From: Streptomyces sp. ISL-94
GTDB taxonomy: Bacteria; Actinomycetota; Actinomycetes; Streptomycetales; Streptomycetaceae
Assembly: GCF_018614075.1 (NCBI RefSeq)
Contig: NZ_JAGGOZ010000024.1
Span: 1-64,000 of the forward strand
DNA: 64,000 bases
Reading direction: 5' to 3'
Under the pieces are notes generated by a model. That model saw only the letters and a program-made list of their open reading frames with translations, made no database searches and was not told where the DNA came from. This document shows positions 61,531-64,000 of the stretch, piece after piece. The position numbers were made by a program, and so were the translations under genes. Numbering within the stretch: the first letter of the stretch is position 1; the number at the start of each line of letters is the position of its first letter.

Positions 61531-62736
61531 CTAGTCCTTGAGTACGAGCACCTGTCCCGCGACGACCAGGAGCACGTGCTCGCACTCGCCCGCCACCGCG
61601 TTGTTGAGGCGTCCCAGCTCGTCGCGGAAGCGGCGGCCCGACGCGGTCGCCGGGACGATCCCGGCCCCCACCTCGTTGCTGACGAGCACCACCTGGCGGC
61701 GGGTCGCCCGCACCGCGGCCACCAGCTCGGCCACCCGGTCGGCGAGCTTCAGCCGCGCGCTCCTGGCCCACTCCCCGTCGTCCCAGGCGCCCGCCCGGTC
61801 CATCGCGTCCGTCAGCCACAGCGCCAGGCAGTCGATGAGCAGCGGCGGACCCGTCTTGGCGAGCAGCGGCACCAGGTCGCAGGTCTCCGCCGTCCGCCAG
61901 CTCGCGGGCCGGCGCTCCCGGTGCAGGCCGACCCGCTGCACCCACTCCGCGTCCCCGTCGCGGGTGCCGCCGGTGGCCACGTAGACCACCCCGGGGAAGG
62001 CCTCCAGCCGCCGTTCCGCCTCGAAGGACTTCCCGGACCGGGCCCCGCCCAGCACCAGGGTGCGGCGCGGCAGGTCCGGCTCCGCGCCGTACTCCCCGAC
62101 GCTCACGGTGGTCCCGTCCGGCACCGCCCGGGCCCCGGCGGCCGCGCACCGGCGCTCCAGCTCGCGGCCGGGCGGGGTGTCGTGGTCGAGGTGGACGGCG
62201 ATCACGTCCGTGGCCGGGCCCACCGCGCCGCTCGCCCGCAGCCGGGCCAGGGCTTCGGGCCGGCCCAGCACGTCGGCGAGGACCATGTCGTACGGACGCA
62301 GCCCCCTGGTCTCCCCGGTCCCGCCCGGCGCCCCGCCGGGCGGGAGGTACAGCAGTCGGCCGCCGTCCGGGCCCGTCACCTCGTACCCGGTGCCCGGCGC
62401 GTCCATCGGCACGGCCCGCACCCGGTGCCCGGAGATCACCGACAGCTCCCGCCCGTCGGGCACCCGTCCCGCGGCCGGCAGCCCGGGCGGCAGCTCCACC
62501 GCGGGCCCGTCGTGCGGGTGGGTCAGCAGGACCTGCCGTACCCCGGCCAGGGAATGCCCGGCCCGGGCGCCGGCCAGCACCGCCCCGGGGGTCAGGTCGA
62601 GCAGCAGCGCCCCGTCGACGAGGACGGCCGTCGCGGCGCGGGAGCGGGCGCCGACGGAGAGTGCGCAGGCCGCACAGGGACAGCCGGGGCGGGGCAGGCC
62701 CTCGGGTGTGCCGGTGCCGAGCAGAGTGAGTTCCAC
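61531..62736 (-). CDS. cobU: MBL-fold domain fused to CobU
   Basis: 401 residues. The N-terminal part (about 1-225) is metallo-beta-lactamase-like (MELTLLGTGTPEGLPRPGCP, LLTHPHDGPA, VIAVHLDHD), but the usual HxHxDH is reduced to HPHDGP, so metal binding is doubtful. The C-terminal part is adenosylcobinamide kinase/guanylyltransferase: P-loop LVLGGARSGKSFEAERR, guanylylated-His region RVGLHRERRPASW, LVSNEVGAGIVP. Makes adenosylcobinamide-GDP. Confidence 0.9.
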   Translation of the reverse strand: MELTLLGTGTPEGLPRPGCPCAACALSVGARSRAATAVLVDGALLLDLTPGAVLAGARAGHSLAGVRQVLLTHPHDGPAVELPPGLPAAGRVPDGRELSVISGHRVRAVPMDAPGTGYEVTGPDGGRLLYLPPGGAPGGTGETRGLRPYDMVLADVLGRPEALARLRASGAVGPATDVIAVHLDHDTPPGRELERRCAAAGARAVPDGTTVSVGEYGAEPDLPRRTLVLGGARSGKSFEAERRLEAFPGVVYVATGGTRDGDAEWVQRVGLHRERRPASWRTAETCDLVPLLAKTGPPLLIDCLALWLTDAMDRAGAWDDGEWARSARLKLADRVAELVAAVRATRRQVVLVSNEVGAGIVPATASGRRFRDELGRLNNAVAGECEHVLLVVAGQVLVLKD

Positions 62737-62841
62737 AGGATGATCCTCCCGCGTCGCCGAGAGTGGTGCGCGCCCGGTTACTCTGCGGGCACACTCAAGG
62801 CGAAGCAGCGTGCGAGCAGCGGACGAGCAACGGAGGCGGAC

Positions 62842-63054
62842 ATGGCGTGGACGTGGCGGTTCGAGACGGCCGATGGCGCGGAGACGAGCCCGTCGGTGGT
62901 ACCGGAGGAGTTCACCACGCAGGGGGACGCGGAGTCCTGGATCGGTGAGTACTGGAAGGACCTGCTGGAGGGCGGCGTCGAGCAGGTCAAGCTGTCGGAC
63001 GACGCCGGCACCGAGCTCTACACGATGAGCCTGCGCGAGGCCCTGGAGGTCTAG
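62842..63054 (+). CDS. Small conserved hypothetical protein
   Basis: A 70-residue acidic protein: MAWTWRFETADGAE...EEFTTQGDAESWIGEYWKD, rich in Trp. Typical of a small actinobacterial family of unknown function. Divergent from the CobU fusion. Good GGAGG site. Confidence 0.7.
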   Translation: MAWTWRFETADGAETSPSVVPEEFTTQGDAESWIGEYWKDLLEGGVEQVKLSDDAGTELYTMSLREALEV

Positions 63055-63095
63055 GCCCTAATCGAGGCGCCGGGGGTGCGGGGGCGCGCAGCCGC

Positions 63096-63119
63096 CGTGA
63101 CCCCCGCGCCGCGGGGTCA
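63096..63119. terminator. Hairpin at methyltransferase stop
   Basis: GTGACCCC-CGCGCCG-CGGGGTCA lies over the methyltransferase stop and past the small gene's stop; a plausible weak terminator. Confidence 0.4.
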
Positions 63120-63902
63120 GCCCCGCACACCGCACAGGTGCAGCAGCGCCGCCACGCCCCGGTAGGGGTCGGTGCGGCCCGCGCGGTCCTCGGCGGACAG
63201 CAGCCGCTCCAGCTCCTCGTCGGGCGGCAGGGTCCCGCCCGCCTCGGTGCCGTCGGTGAAGACGCGCACCCCGTACCAGGACTGCAGCGGCGCGCCGATC
63301 CCGGACAGCGTGGCCGTCAGATCGGCCAGCCGGTCGGCGCGCACGTCCAAGCCGAGCCGGTTCGTGTAGTCGACGCTGTCGAAGGCGGCCAGCGCACCCT
63401 TCCAGTCGCCGTCCAGCCCCGGCCGCATGGCGAGCGCGTCGCCGTTGCGCACGAGCAGGGACAGCAGCCCGCCGGGGGCCAGCATCCGGGCCAGCCCGGC
63501 GAGCATGGCGTCCGCCTCGGGTACGTACATCAGCACCCCGTGGCAGAGCACCACGTCGAAGCTGCCCGGCAGGAAGTGGGCGCCGGTCTCGCGGCCGTCG
63601 CCCTCCATGAGGCGGACCCGGTCGCGGATCCCGGCGGGCTCCCGGTCCAGCGCCGCACGCGCGACGGTCAGCATGCCGGGATCCTGCTCCAGGCCCGTGA
63701 CCTTGTGCCCGGCGCGGGCCAGCCGCAGCGCCTGGGTGCCCTGGCCCATGCCGACGTCGAGCACGCGCAGCCGCTGCCCTACGGGGAAGTGGTGCGCGAT
63801 CTGCTCGTCGACCTGGCGGCCCACGAGTTCCTGGCGGACGGCGTTACGGAGCCCGCCCAGGCCCTCGAGCCAGAGGCGGGCGCCTTCGGTGAATCCGCTC
63901 AG
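63117..63902 (-). CDS. Class I SAM-dependent methyltransferase
   Basis: About 261 residues. Motif I LRVLDVGMGQGTQALRLA, motif II VTGLEQDPGM, post-I EGDGRETG, VLCHGVLMYV. The first 26 residues (SGFTEGARLWLEGLGGLRNA) are family-like, but no ATG/GTG/TTG precedes them: the best start is a CTG at 63902 overlapping the DUF3043 stop (CTGA). The GTG at 63824 is the nearest standard start but cuts conserved sequence. Confidence 0.8.
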   Translation of the reverse strand: MSGFTEGARLWLEGLGGLRNAVRQELVGRQVDEQIAHHFPVGQRLRVLDVGMGQGTQALRLARAGHKVTGLEQDPGMLTVARAALDREPAGIRDRVRLMEGDGRETGAHFLPGSFDVVLCHGVLMYVPEADAMLAGLARMLAPGGLLSLLVRNGDALAMRPGLDGDWKGALAAFDSVDYTNRLGLDVRADRLADLTATLSGIGAPLQSWYGVRVFTDGTEAGGTLPPDEELERLLSAEDRAGRTDPYRGVAALLHLCGVRG

Positions 63903-64000
63903 GGCCGTTCCCCGCGCTTGACCTGCGGCTTCGGCAGGCGCAGCCGGCGCATCTGGAGGGTGCGCATGAGGCCGTACGCGATGGCGCCGCGGCGCGGCTC
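63899..64000 (-). CDS. DUF3043 protein, 3-prime end only
   Basis: Only the last 33 residues are in the window, reading AYGLMRTLQMRRLRLPKPQV then KRGERP. This strongly basic tail resembles DUF3043 membrane proteins. Coupled with the methyltransferase by a four-base overlap. Confidence 0.6.
   Translation of the reverse strand, partial: EPRRGAIAYGLMRTLQMRRLRLPKPQVKRGERP

Overview
The window is a piece of a Streptomyces-type chromosome. Base composition is very GC-rich, many genes start with GTG or TTG and overlap the previous stop by four bases, and both a GlnII-type and a GlnA-type glutamine synthetase are present, each preceded by GlnR-like boxes. The lipB-lipA, aceE, sucB-lpdA-pepA and cobalamin genes belong to the conserved Streptomyces core.

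Layout. 1-21.5 kb is mostly core: a winged-helix gene broken at the window edge, glnII, a Gfo/Idh/MocA oxidoreductase, a TetR/DUF2867 cassette bounded by inverted repeats (3.9-5.5 kb), a MocR/MarR regulator pair with a divergent hydrolase, an ArsC-like reductase, a SpoIIE-type phosphatase, a VIT-family transporter, an epimerase, a FAD oxidoreductase, a helix-turn-helix/TPR regulator, lipB, lipA, DUF4191, an RDD protein and glnA. 22-34.4 kb is accessory. It holds a GNAT gene, an XRE/TPR regulator and three small ORFs, followed by a tightly overlapping operon with a sugar epimerase, a thymidylate-synthase homologue carrying the Asn-to-Asp change typical of cytosine-specific hydroxymethylases, a NodU/CmcH-type carbamoyltransferase, a glycosyltransferase, a small P-loop kinase, a methyltransferase, an APH-fold kinase, a sulfotransferase, a MazG-like protein and two NUDIX hydrolases. 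This reads as a pathway for a decorated 5-(carbamoyloxy)methyl-cytosine nucleoside or nucleotide, with nucleotide-cleaning enzymes at its end.

34.5-46 kb returns to core: TetR/SDR, DUF4240, pyruvate dehydrogenase E1 (aceE) with a FadR-type regulator, sucB, lpdA and pepA. 46.3-53.1 kb is an exopolysaccharide operon (secreted NodB-type deacetylase, PelF-like glycosyltransferase, polytopic membrane protein, spherulin-4-like protein, GH114-like lipoprotein). Its gene content matches Pel and fungal galactosaminogalactan loci. 53.2-56.1 kb is a cassette flanked by inverted arms of more than 500 bp. It carries two small genes, a KorSA-like GntR repressor and a Pif-like NUDIX gene, with three matching operator palindromes. 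56.2-64 kb holds a histidine kinase with no partner, a rhomboid-like protein, a DUF2156 protein, cobT, a deleted EamA transporter, an MBL-CobU fusion, a small conserved protein, a methyltransferase and the end of a DUF3043 gene.

Two themes run through the window. First, the two cassettes (3.9-5.5 and 53.2-56.1 kb) share a roughly 40-bp core at their ends and contain no recombinase. In the second, the repeat encodes the C-terminal tails of two convergent genes. Second, a short palindromic element is inserted in frame in both glnII and pepA. Family names come from recognising motifs by eye; no database search was run.
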